In this document: positions 15,917 through 23,459 of the stretch, one piece after another
Layout: every line of letters begins with the position of its first letter
How positions within the stretch are numbered: the first letter of the stretch is position 1
Origin: a virus
Strand: one strand, 5' to 3'
Length of the DNA stretch: 28,967 bases
Virus record (IMG/VR): IMGVR_UViG_3300008262_000787
Location: 1 to 28,967 of that record
Notes under the pieces: model-generated
Databases searched by the model: none
What the model was told of the DNA's origin: nothing
What the model saw: the letters and a program-made list of their open reading frames with translations, nothing else
Program-made: the position numbers and the translations under genes

Positions 15917-18154
15917 ATGAAAAAGTTTAATCAATTAGTCAAAGAGTTGCCTTCCAATACCGTTGTCTTTGCCTTCGGTAGATTCAACCCACCCACATCG
16001 GGGCACGAACTATTAGTCAAAGCAGTTAAGAAACTTGCTAAGACTCACAATGCTTCACACGCCATCTACGCATCCAAGTCTCAGGATGCTAAAAAGAATC
16101 CCCTGACAGTAGAAAAAAAGGTTCACTATTTGAATCTGATGTTTCCTGACACTAAGTTTGTGGCAGCAAGCCCAACTGTTCGCACGTTTATCGAAGCTGC
16201 CAAGGAACTAAACAAGAAGTATAAAAACTTAATCATGGTCGCAGGTAGCGACCGAATCCCAGAATACGAGAAACTCTTGAACCGATACAATGGTCAAGAG
16301 TTTCATTTCGATTCAGTGATGGTTATTTCTGCTGGTGAAAGAGATCCTGACGCTGACGATGCCGCTGGTATGTCTGCTTCTAAGATGCGTGCTGTTGCGT
16401 CAAAGGGTGACTACAACCAGTTCAAGAAGGGTTTACCTTCTTCTATGAGAGACATTGATGGTCGTCGCATGATGAATGACGTTCGCCAAGGTATGGGTCT
16501 AGACGTTGTTAAAGAACAAGTAAAGTTTACTGTTGATGCTATCCGCGAAAAGTATCACAAGGGAAAGATCTTCCACATTGGCCAAATGGTTGAAAGTAAT
16601 GGTCATCGATACGAAATCCTAGACCGTGGCAGCAATCATTTAATCATAGTTGATTCTGTTGGTAACACGCATCGCAAGTGGTTGCACGATGTTATCCTTT
16701 CCAAGAATCAAATCAAAGAAGATATTCCTACTGGTTATGCTCCTAACGAAATAACATTCAAGGGTTATACCACAAAGAATTTCCACCATGTTCCAGAAGC
16801 TGCCAAAGCATTCATGCAAACGATTGAACGTGCTGGCACAGCAGATCCAATTGCAGTCTTAAATGCCATCAAAGCAACTGATGCATATATGGGGTTAAAC
16901 GATGCGCACATTGGTTACGGTGAAGCCCCACAGCCAGATGAAGTAGCAACGTGGAAATCTGCCCACGACAAAGCTAAAGAATCTCTAGATAGAGTCGGTG
17001 AATTCCTACATCACATGGATTACTGGCACACGCATCAACACGAATTAGAAGCAATGCTTGGAGATTTCAAAGAAACTGGCAAATCAGAATTCCAAGAATC
17101 AGCAGAGGAAGATATGCACGAAGAATTAACAAACAAGACCTTAAAGACAAGCGACAAGGTCAAGGTTGCCCGCATGGTTGCTACTATGTTAGGTAACGAA
17201 GATGCAGAAGCATCCAGTTCTCCAGAACAGTTGGTAAACTCTGCGCTTAGAAAGATCAGAAACAAACCACTGAACGCAGAAGCGTTAAAGATCCTAAACA
17301 ACATGTTGCAGTTAGCAACTGATGTTGGTATTAAGTTCGATGGTACTTTGAAGCCACAAAAGCTAAAAGAAGAAAACGAAGAAGATCTGATGCTACAAGT
17401 GCAACAAGATGCACTTAATCTAAATCACAGAATGAAGTTAGGTCATAGCTTACACCATCCAGTAGCAGGTAGTGATCATGCTCGTCTTGCTAAGATTAGA
17501 AAGCAGCTTGGAGAGAAAACAATCGAAGGTAAGGCAGTTAAATTACCAGATGACTCTGCACTGCTTGGAACTGCTAGCAAAGCGCAAGATGCTTTTGTAA
17601 ACAACACACCAGCAATGCCTACAATTCATACTCCAGAAGAAGAAGATTTCGACGACAACTTTGATGATGATATCGAAAAGATGTCTGACGATGACTACTA
17701 CGATGCATACGACGATGATGAGTTCTCTTTAGTCGATGACGATACTGGTGAAGAAATCGAAGACGACGAAGAAGATAAAAAGATTAAAGAGTCTGCGCTT
17801 ATGGAAGTTCTTTCTAGAGCAGAAAGAATCCGTGCCCGTGTGCGTCTAGCTAAGACCCAATCTAAGCGTGAACGTTCAATTCGCGTTGCGTTAAAGCGTT
17901 ATTCACCTCCTGCCACTATCAATAAGAGAGCAAGACGTCTTGCAATTAAACTAATGAAGCAGCGTATGGTTCGTGGTCGCGATGTCAATAAACTTTCTGT
18001 TGGTGAGAAAGAGCGAATCGAAAGAACACTAGAGAAGCGTAAAGATACTATCAACAGAGTTGCTATGAAGTTAGCTCCTCGTGTTCGTAAGATGGAAAAA
18101 GCTAGACTTTCTCATACAAAATATACACAATCTACATCAAGTGTAGCAATGTAA
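15917..18154 (+). CDS. HIGH-type nucleotidylyltransferase with acidic linker and basic tail, probable internal head protein
   Basis: A 745-aa multidomain protein. Residues 14-185 form a Rossmann-like nucleotidylyltransferase domain: GRFNPPTSGH at 21-30 (a TxGH form of HxGH) and GMSASKMR about 120 residues later, as in NMN adenylyltransferases. A KOW/SH3-like segment (IGQMVESNGHRYEILDR) and helical regions follow. Next comes a very acidic stretch (DDNFDDDIEKMSDDD), then about 130 Arg/Lys-rich residues likely to bind nucleic acid. The N-terminus MKKFNQLVKE has Glu at position 10 like the other targeting peptides, though V-K-E is a less standard cleavage site. ATG 15917 is preferred over 15908 for that reason. 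NAD-related chemistry after injection is possible but unproven. Confidence 0.65.
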   Translation: MKKFNQLVKELPSNTVVFAFGRFNPPTSGHELLVKAVKKLAKTHNASHAIYASKSQDAKKNPLTVEKKVHYLNLMFPDTKFVAASPTVRTFIEAAKELNKKYKNLIMVAGSDRIPEYEKLLNRYNGQEFHFDSVMVISAGERDPDADDAAGMSASKMRAVASKGDYNQFKKGLPSSMRDIDGRRMMNDVRQGMGLDVVKEQVKFTVDAIREKYHKGKIFHIGQMVESNGHRYEILDRGSNHLIIVDSVGNTHRKWLHDVILSKNQIKEDIPTGYAPNEITFKGYTTKNFHHVPEAAKAFMQTIERAGTADPIAVLNAIKATDAYMGLNDAHIGYGEAPQPDEVATWKSAHDKAKESLDRVGEFLHHMDYWHTHQHELEAMLGDFKETGKSEFQESAEEDMHEELTNKTLKTSDKVKVARMVATMLGNEDAEASSSPEQLVNSALRKIRNKPLNAEALKILNNMLQLATDVGIKFDGTLKPQKLKEENEEDLMLQVQQDALNLNHRMKLGHSLHHPVAGSDHARLAKIRKQLGEKTIEGKAVKLPDDSALLGTASKAQDAFVNNTPAMPTIHTPEEEDFDDNFDDDIEKMSDDDYYDAYDDDEFSLVDDDTGEEIEDDEEDKKIKESALMEVLSRAERIRARVRLAKTQSKRERSIRVALKRYSPPATINKRARRLAIKLMKQRMVRGRDVNKLSVGEKERIERTLEKRKDTINRVAMKLAPRVRKMEKARLSHTKYTQSTSSVAM

Positions 18155-18163
18155 GGAACAATT

Positions 18164-18838
18164 ATGTACTCATTTAAAGATCACTTAAAAGAAGCATGCG
18201 ACTGTTGGAAAGGTTACAAACGCAAACCTGGAACCAAGCCGTGCGCACCTGGTAGTTGCGTCAAAGAGTCTCTGGAGCTAGATGAATCATTAGACCCAAG
18301 TGAGATTGCCAGCAACCCAAAGATGTATGATGCATCTATTGCAAAGAAAGCATACTACCACAAGAGTGCCAGTGCCAGCGATAAAGAATCTCTTGCACGT
18401 CACCTAGACCGTCATCACGGTAACAAAGAGTGGCGCAAACCAGTTAAAGAAGAACTATCTGCTGACGATATGTTTGATATCATCGAAGAACTTGTCATTG
18501 ATTTAGCCGAAGAACATAGCATCGATCCTGAAGTTGTTTGGGAAAAGTTAGAGTCTATCGACGACGATACCCTATTTGAAGCTGCAGTAGATGCCAAAGG
18601 TCACAAGAGTTCTACTGGTGGTCTAACACAAAAGGGTCGTGAGTATTACAACAGACAATCTGGTGGTAACTTAAAAGCACCAGTTACTACCCCTCCATCT
18701 AAGCTAAAGCCTGGTAGCAAAGCTGCTAATCGTCGCAAGTCTTTCTGCGCTCGTATGAGTGGCGTAGATGGTCCTATGAAGAAACCAAATGGTGAACCAA
18801 CTCGCAAAGCGTTGGCATTACGTAAATGGAATTGCTAA
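18164..18838 (+). CDS. DUF6321-type protein with capsid-targeting N-terminus
   Basis: A 224-aa protein. It begins MYSFKDHLKE followed by A, with an L-x-E prohead protease site ending exactly at residue 10. The next residues hold four Cys. The middle is acidic and helical (MFDIIEELVIDLAEEH). The last 85 residues match the domain I know as DUF6321: GLTQKGREYYNRQSGGNLKAP, then SFCARMSGVDGPMK and RKALALRKWNC. That domain is frequent in marine phage proteins and has no established role. AAGGA precedes the ATG. Together with its neighbours it is best read as an internal head protein. Confidence 0.7.
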   Translation: MYSFKDHLKEACDCWKGYKRKPGTKPCAPGSCVKESLELDESLDPSEIASNPKMYDASIAKKAYYHKSASASDKESLARHLDRHHGNKEWRKPVKEELSADDMFDIIEELVIDLAEEHSIDPEVVWEKLESIDDDTLFEAAVDAKGHKSSTGGLTQKGREYYNRQSGGNLKAPVTTPPSKLKPGSKAANRRKSFCARMSGVDGPMKKPNGEPTRKALALRKWNC

Positions 18839-18841
18839 TAA

Positions 18842-19327
18842 ATGTCTAAAATACACATACTCAAAAATTCAGAAACTGAAGCAGTTGTGAAAGTTTACAC
18901 AACTGAACCTTCTGGTGAGTCTATTGATATTGATTTAGAAACATGGTTGACTACATCTAAACAAGTTTATGTCGCTGGTGCAAATGATTCTTCAGAGATT
19001 GACGGACATTTTGCTCAATACACTGGTTCTCATGTATTCATTACTGGTATCTGGTGGGGTCTTAAGAAAGATAAACAGTTAGACATAACACGTATTGTTA
19101 ATCCAACTGGACCAGTACTTCATAGTCATTATTATCTAATTAATGGTGGACAATACGAGTTTGACCACCATGGGTTTGCCGATAGAATTTATGCACATAT
19201 GGATTTTAGATTAACATTCGATGGTCCAGGACATTGTATTTTGAAGTTACGTAAAATGGGCTGGAACCCTAAAGTTGAGACTGCTCAGTTTGGTGCTCTT
19301 GATGATGAAACTGTGGTAGGAAGCTAA
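18842..19327 (+). CDS. Conserved-looking phage protein of unknown function, beta-rich
   Basis: A 161-aa protein that I do not recognise. It looks beta-rich (HVFITGIWWGL, HSHYYLINGGQYEFDHHGF, FRLTFDGPGHCILKLRKMGW), with several histidines clustered around residues 95-125. It has no targeting peptide of the kind seen in its neighbours, no signal peptide and no membrane segment. Its position between head-protein genes suggests a virion or assembly role. The stop is immediately followed by the Dps-like gene. Confidence 0.7.
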   Translation: MSKIHILKNSETEAVVKVYTTEPSGESIDIDLETWLTTSKQVYVAGANDSSEIDGHFAQYTGSHVFITGIWWGLKKDKQLDITRIVNPTGPVLHSHYYLINGGQYEFDHHGFADRIYAHMDFRLTFDGPGHCILKLRKMGWNPKVETAQFGALDDETVVGS

Positions 19328-19328
19328 T

Positions 19329-19769
19329 ATGAACGAACATATCATCGCTGCTAAAATTTGTTTAGCAAACACTTTTGTGTTTTACTATAAGGCACAGGCG
19401 TATCACTGGAATGTAGAAGGTATGTTCTTTCCGCAGTTGCACGATTTCTTTGGTGACTTGTACGCAGAACTTTATGGTGCTGTTGATCCATTTGCAGAAG
19501 AGATTCGAGCAATGCGCGAGATGGCACCAAAGTCTCTTGATGACTTAACAAAGTACAAAACCATTGATGGTTCTAACTCTGCCACTGATGCCGAAGGTAT
19601 GGTTGCTGATCTATTAGAAGCAAATGATGAGACAATAGAGAGCCTAAATAAATTATTCGATCTATTGTCTGAAGCAAAAGAACAAGGTTTCGCTGATTTT
19701 GTTGCAGGTCGTATAGATGCACACAAGAAACACGGCTGGATGCTTAGAGCAATTTTAAAGAAGAACTAA
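19329..19769 (+). CDS. Dps-like ferritin-fold protein
   Basis: A 146-aa four-helix ferritin-like protein of the Dps group. The signature YHWNVEG, LHDFF and AVDPFAEEI align with the Dps ferroxidase region. H26, H38, D53 and E57 match E. coli Dps H51, H63, D78 and E82 with identical spacing. The position of E. coli D67 is G42 here, with Asp at the next residue, so one iron ligand is changed or shifted. Dps proteins form 12-mers that oxidise iron with peroxide and can protect DNA. It lacks a capsid-targeting peptide and a lysine-rich DNA-binding tail, though the C-terminus ends in KKN. Protecting phage DNA from oxidative damage is a reasonable guess. Confidence 0.8.
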   Translation: MNEHIIAAKICLANTFVFYYKAQAYHWNVEGMFFPQLHDFFGDLYAELYGAVDPFAEEIRAMREMAPKSLDDLTKYKTIDGSNSATDAEGMVADLLEANDETIESLNKLFDLLSEAKEQGFADFVAGRIDAHKKHGWMLRAILKKN

Positions 19770-19770
19770 T

Positions 19771-21762
19771 ATGCAATCATTTAAACAAGTCATCGAAAAG
19801 ATTTACACTTCTGATTACGTCTTAAATAAAGACGGTCGCAAGGTTCACAGAAAAGAATTGATTGACAAAGAATCAGGTGACGATGTAAAGAAAGAAGGCT
19901 ACTACGGTGGCAAGTATCGTTCTGCAGCATGGCATGCAGATGGTGGTGCCAACGACGAAAGACACGACTTAGATACTCCACGATCAAAGCCAGCCGACCA
20001 ACCACATGCTGTTCATATCAATGGCAAGAAGTGGAAGTCTTTTGGTTCTCAGTCTCATGCTCAAAATGTAGCTAAGAAGATCAAGGGTGCTACTGTTCAC
20101 AAAGAAGAAGTTGAACTAGACGAAGAAAGCACAGAATACGAAAAGGCTGAAGAAAACAAGCGTTCTGCCGATGCTGCCAAGAAATATGGTAACATGTTTG
20201 ATCACCACTTACACATGGCTGATCATCACGAGAATCTAGCAAGATGGCATGCTTCTCGTGGTCGCCATGGTGAAGCAGACAAGCATTCTGAAAAGGCTGA
20301 TGCGCACCATGAAAAGGCTATGTCTTTAAAAGAAGCTAAAGACAAAGGCGAGTACGACTACGAAGGCGAGATGGCTGTTACTCAATTAAAGACTATCTGC
20401 CGCCATGCTGAAGCACTACAAGCTAAGATGAAACCAGATACTAACTTACCTGAGTGGGTTCAATCTAAGATTACCTTAGCAACAGATTATATGCAAACTG
20501 CCCATGACTACTTAATGTCTGAGCTAGAAGAAGAAAAGGGAGATTATATGTTAGGATTTAAAGATCTAGTAGAGAAAATGAATCTTGCTAAAGCTGATAT
20601 GGGCGATGTAATTAAAGACTTCCAACAGTCTGATGCACCTCAGTTTGCTGGCAAGTCAGACGAAAAGAAACGCCAGATGGCTATTGCTGCAAAGCTGCAA
20701 GCTGTCGATGGCGTCAAAGAAGAACTCAAAGGCAATCAACATAAGATTGACAAGAACAAGAACGGTAAAGTTGATGCCCATGACTTCAAACTTCTTCGCA
20801 AAGAAGAGGAAGAAGTGGAAGAAAAGTTTGATCCACTAAAGCATGTTAAGAATCCTACACCTGGAGAGAAAAAGGCAGCTAAGGATGTTAAGCGTGGTAG
20901 CTATGCCGACCGTGCAGCTATGTTACGTTCAGCACAAGCAGATGGTAGATTGAAAGAGGAAGAAATGGAAGAACAAGCACCTGTTGCTCCATCTCTAATG
21001 AAGCACCGTATCTCTGTAACTGTTTCTGACCCTGACCATACAATGGTTTCTAAGCGTAAAGAAAAGATTCAAAAGACTGTTATCGTTACTCACAGCGATA
21101 ACAAAGAAGGTGCTAAGAAGGTAGGCGAAAAGTTCTATAAGAAAAAAGGATATATCGTCCACGACTCTAATCATGCTGGAATGGTTAATGAAGAAGTCGA
21201 GTCTATCGATGAAGCTAACCATCGTGAGTTTGCCCAAGCTGGTAAGATGCACCCAGACATGGCTAAGTATATGAAGACTGGTCAAGAAATGGACTTCTAT
21301 CACTCTAAGACTGGTGATAAGATCTCTGGTAAAGTTACTAAGAATGACGGCAAGGCAGTGCATATTCAAGCGAATAAGGGTGGTAAAGTTGGCGGTGGTG
21401 AAACCCACAAGTTTGCCGTAAGCAAAAATCTTGGCGGACAAATGCACGAAGGAGTAGATATGCCAATGACATATAAAGAGTTCATGGAAGCAATGTGGCC
21501 AGGGACACCAGAATACGAAAAGAAATTTCCAAAGCGTGTAACTGGCGCTGGAGCAAGACATGATATCGTTGACACGGGCAAGGGTGTAAAAGCTACTCGT
21601 CGTTTCAATGACAATGACACTGCAGAAACACCAAAGACCCAAGAAAAACGTGGTCGTGGTCGCCCAGCAGGATCCAAATCTGGTGCTAACCAGAAAGTAA
21701 CAACAAAATCAGACGAATCAGGTGGAATGGCTACACATTCACTACGTCTTCCATCAAGATAA
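19771..21762 (+). CDS. Large EF-hand/AT-hook internal head or core protein with repeated targeting-like segments
   Basis: A 663-aa charged, low-complexity protein starting MQSFKQVIEK, similar to the targeting peptides of its neighbours. A His-rich segment lies near residues 145-190 (HHLHMADHHENLARWHASR). An EF-hand calcium loop (DKNKNGKVDAHDF) is near residue 330, and an AT-hook-like RGRGRPAGSK is near the C-terminus. L-D-E and I-D-E sites of the kind cut by T4 prohead protease occur at VELDEES and ESIDEAN. Residues 260 and 564 are methionines starting MLGFKDLVEK and MPMTYKEFME, both like targeting peptides and both behind good ribosome binding sites. I read it as a scaffold/core or DNA-associated internal protein, possibly three fused units. 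Confidence 0.65.
   Translation: MQSFKQVIEKIYTSDYVLNKDGRKVHRKELIDKESGDDVKKEGYYGGKYRSAAWHADGGANDERHDLDTPRSKPADQPHAVHINGKKWKSFGSQSHAQNVAKKIKGATVHKEEVELDEESTEYEKAEENKRSADAAKKYGNMFDHHLHMADHHENLARWHASRGRHGEADKHSEKADAHHEKAMSLKEAKDKGEYDYEGEMAVTQLKTICRHAEALQAKMKPDTNLPEWVQSKITLATDYMQTAHDYLMSELEEEKGDYMLGFKDLVEKMNLAKADMGDVIKDFQQSDAPQFAGKSDEKKRQMAIAAKLQAVDGVKEELKGNQHKIDKNKNGKVDAHDFKLLRKEEEEVEEKFDPLKHVKNPTPGEKKAAKDVKRGSYADRAAMLRSAQADGRLKEEEMEEQAPVAPSLMKHRISVTVSDPDHTMVSKRKEKIQKTVIVTHSDNKEGAKKVGEKFYKKKGYIVHDSNHAGMVNEEVESIDEANHREFAQAGKMHPDMAKYMKTGQEMDFYHSKTGDKISGKVTKNDGKAVHIQANKGGKVGGGETHKFAVSKNLGGQMHEGVDMPMTYKEFMEAMWPGTPEYEKKFPKRVTGAGARHDIVDTGKGVKATRRFNDNDTAETPKTQEKRGRGRPAGSKSGANQKVTTKSDESGGMATHSLRLPSR
20548..21762 (+). 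other. Possible nested in-frame gene starting at an internal RBS (first)
   Basis: GGGAG at 20538-20542 lies 5 nt before an in-frame ATG at 20548. The protein would start MLGFKDLVEK, matching the parent gene's own MQSFKQVIEK at M1, F4, K5, E9 and K10. It would give a 404-aa product containing the EF-hand and AT-hook. Whether translation starts here is untested. Confidence 0.4.
21460..21762 (+). other. Possible nested in-frame gene starting at an internal RBS (second)
   Basis: GGAG at 21451-21454 precedes in-frame ATGs at 21460 and 21466. The product from 21460 would be 100 aa, beginning MPMTYKEFMEA, close to the T4 targeting peptide MKTYQEFIAEA. It carries the AT-hook-like RGRGRP motif, which would make a small packaged DNA-binding protein. 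This is inferred from motif and ribosome binding site only. Confidence 0.45.
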
Positions 21763-21777
21763 TTCAAGGAGAAAAAC

Positions 21778-22335
21778 ATGGCACTATGGTCAAACACAGA
21801 TACTACAGCAAGCAAGCCAAAATATCTAAGCGATACCCTTATTAACGGTCAAGCCGTTACAGACAAAGCAGCAACAATCGGTGTTTCTGCCGATGAAGCT
21901 CTAAATGAACAGGGTCAAAGCGTTGGTATTAATACCGCTGGTTGGGTAATGACAAGATCTTATACAGAAACTGTATCTACTGGTTTAGTAGCAACGCTAT
22001 CAACTGGTACAGGTGCAGTAACTTTAACTACTGGAACTACAGCAGGATTGGCTGTTGGTATGGTTTTAAATAAAACATCAGGTACAGGAGCATTCGGAAC
22101 ATTCAGTAGCGGTGCAACTGTAACTATTTTAAGCATTACAAATTCAACTCAGTTTGTTGCTGCGGTTAATCATGCAACTGGTGGTTCTATTACATTCTCT
22201 TCAGGATATCCTCGTCGTAAATCAGAAACATTGGTTGCTATGGGAAGCATGACTGGAGCCAGCTACAGCAACATTCTCAGTTACTGCAACTGCTACCCGT
22301 GGTGCAACACTGGGATACTCATGGGAAAGATCTGA
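21778..22335 (+). CDS. Virion structural protein, zero-frame product upstream of an Ig-like extension
   Basis: A 185-aa zero-frame product starting MALWSNTD after a strong AAGGAG site. The Ala/Gly/Thr/Ser-rich beta-type sequence and the ETLVAMGSMTG segment near residues 150-159 resemble a small virion protein family of T4-like marine phages. The last 25 or so residues (SNILSYCNCYPWCNTG) look like out-of-frame reading. From 22253 the +1 frame is open and encodes a good Ig-like domain to 22507. Thus the full-length product probably needs a +1 (or -2) frameshift between about 22253 and 22275, or the sequence contains a single indel. Without a shift, a short form would end at 22335. Confidence 0.65.
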   Translation: MALWSNTDTTASKPKYLSDTLINGQAVTDKAATIGVSADEALNEQGQSVGINTAGWVMTRSYTETVSTGLVATLSTGTGAVTLTTGTTAGLAVGMVLNKTSGTGAFGTFSSGATVTILSITNSTQFVAAVNHATGGSITFSSGYPRRKSETLVAMGSMTGASYSNILSYCNCYPWCNTGILMGKI

Positions 22336-22507
22336 TGACGGTGGATCTACTTGGACTGTTCTGACTCCAATCACATCTACTAGCGCAACATACACAACTG
22401 CAGCTACTGTAGTTGGAACTGATAACGCAGACAAATACCGTGTTAAGGTTCAAGCAGTTGGATCTGCGCAGGTAACTTCTTCTGTAGTTACCTTGACTGT
22501 AACTTAA
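22253..22507 (+). CDS. Ig-like C-terminal domain in the +1 frame of the upstream virion protein gene
   Basis: This frame lacks its own start. Its open stretch begins after a TGA at 22250-22252. It encodes about 84 residues with the pattern of an Ig-like fold: ATFSVTATATRG, LGYSWERSDDGGSTWT, a run of short strands, YRVKVQAVGSA and a terminal VVTLTVT. The core Trp and the Tyr-x-Val strand are typical. Ig-like domains on tailed-phage virion proteins are often added by programmed frameshifting and may bind surface carbohydrates weakly. No classical slippery heptamer is seen in the overlap, so an assembly or read error remains possible. A terminator-like hairpin follows the stop. Confidence 0.6.
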   Translation: MEPATATFSVTATATRGATLGYSWERSDDGGSTWTVLTPITSTSATYTTAATVVGTDNADKYRVKVQAVGSAQVTSSVVTLTVT

Positions 22508-22517
22508 TCTTGATTTT

Positions 22518-22545
22518 GTGGAGATCTAAGATCTCCACTTAATTA
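22518..22545 (+). terminator. Terminator-like perfect hairpin
   Basis: GTGGAGATC at 22518-22526 pairs perfectly with GATCTCCAC at 22530-22538 around a TAA loop, followed by the T/A-rich TTAATTA. It lies 10 bases after the Ig-domain stop. The U-run is weak, so termination may be partial. It would separate the head-protein block from the genes that follow. Confidence 0.65.
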
Positions 22546-22551
22546 TAAATT

Positions 22552-22932
22552 ATGCTTTATAAACAGCTGAGCGAAGAAAATTTTCTATTATTTGCTATGC
22601 ATCATTACAATAATGTTCAATGTCATAGCCTTGAGGAGTTTGACTCAGATTTAAAAAGATTTCTTTATCTTAAGAAACTCTTTTCTAGATATAAAAGTAG
22701 CGGTGAATTAAAAGAACGATTGATACTTAATCATATCATCGTTCTTTACAATTTATTTAATGAGTCAGCTACTACAATGTTATTTTATAAGATAGATAAA
22801 GAACACTGGAACATACTAATCACTTTCTTAATCTTTTTGAATAGAATGCCAGAGAATGTTCCAGAGTATTCGATAACTACGTCTGATTATGCATTAGATG
22901 AAGCTGTGATAGAATCTTTAAGGAAAATTTAA
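22552..22932 (+). CDS. Unknown protein, helical, 126 aa
   Basis: A helical 126-aa protein rich in Leu, Phe and Tyr (FLLFAMHHYNN, FLYLKKLFSRYKSS, HWNILITFLIFLNRMP). The hydrophobic stretches are amphipathic rather than clear membrane spans. No family is recognised. It begins 14 bases after the terminator hairpin without a good ribosome binding site, and its stop overlaps the next ATG. The presence of two overlapping unknown genes before the spanins suggests a virion assembly or lysis-linked role. Confidence 0.65.
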   Translation: MLYKQLSEENFLLFAMHHYNNVQCHSLEEFDSDLKRFLYLKKLFSRYKSSGELKERLILNHIIVLYNLFNESATTMLFYKIDKEHWNILITFLIFLNRMPENVPEYSITTSDYALDEAVIESLRKI

Positions 22933-23459
22933 TGAGTCAAATAGTAGACAACCTAGTAGCATATAAGATTTTGACTATGTTAGTCAAACCCTTTAAAGAC
23001 ACGCAAGCGTTTAAGCTAGGCATCATCGACGACAAAGGAACCAACCTTAAAAAGTCTGGTTCACTGCGCACGTCTGAAGAAAAAGACTCATACACTTACC
23101 TACATCGTTTGGTCTTTAATATGAAAAAAATCATTAATAAGATTCCAGGCGGTGAGAGTAATCTCAAAAGTTTAGTGGCTGCTTTGTTTTTGGTACGCGA
23201 GTACTATGATAACAAAGACAGAACCACTTCTCTTATGGAAAGCAAGTATCTAAGCGTATTGGAGAAGATAAATGCTGGAGTTACACTTGCTGAAGAAGAA
23301 ATTGCAGTAAAGAAATTTGTCAAGTCTATGGAAGAAGATGCGCCAGTCAACAACGTTGGTGGTGGTGCAATTGCTCAATTAGACCAACCATTGATAGATA
23401 AAAAGAAAATCAAGAAGTATAAAACTGTTGTAAGAAGAAGTAAACCAGTAGGTGTATAA
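22932..23459 (+). CDS. Unknown phage protein, 175 aa
   Basis: A 175-aa mostly helical protein. The N-terminal 110 residues (YKILTMLVKPF, AFKLGIIDDKG, YTYLHRLVFNMKKIINKIPGG, LVAALFLVREYY) look like a conserved globular domain found in T4-like marine phages, but I cannot name a function. The C-terminus is Lys/Arg-rich (KKKIKKYKTVVRRSK), suggesting contact with nucleic acid or membrane. It starts on the overlap TAATG with AGGAAA upstream and ends overlapping the i-spanin start. Confidence 0.65.
   Translation: MSQIVDNLVAYKILTMLVKPFKDTQAFKLGIIDDKGTNLKKSGSLRTSEEKDSYTYLHRLVFNMKKIINKIPGGESNLKSLVAALFLVREYYDNKDRTTSLMESKYLSVLEKINAGVTLAEEEIAVKKFVKSMEEDAPVNNVGGGAIAQLDQPLIDKKKIKKYKTVVRRSKPVGV

Noticed and set aside
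17114-18154. Internal ATG at 17114 after GAGGA as another nested start
   Set aside because: The resulting N-terminus (MHEELTNKTL) does not resemble the targeting peptide and the spacing is short, unlike the two internal starts in the 19771 gene.
20995-21642. 215-codon open frame on the minus strand
   Set aside because: It lies opposite the EF-hand/AT-hook gene, has no ribosome binding site or recognisable motif, and is explained by the codon bias of the + strand gene.
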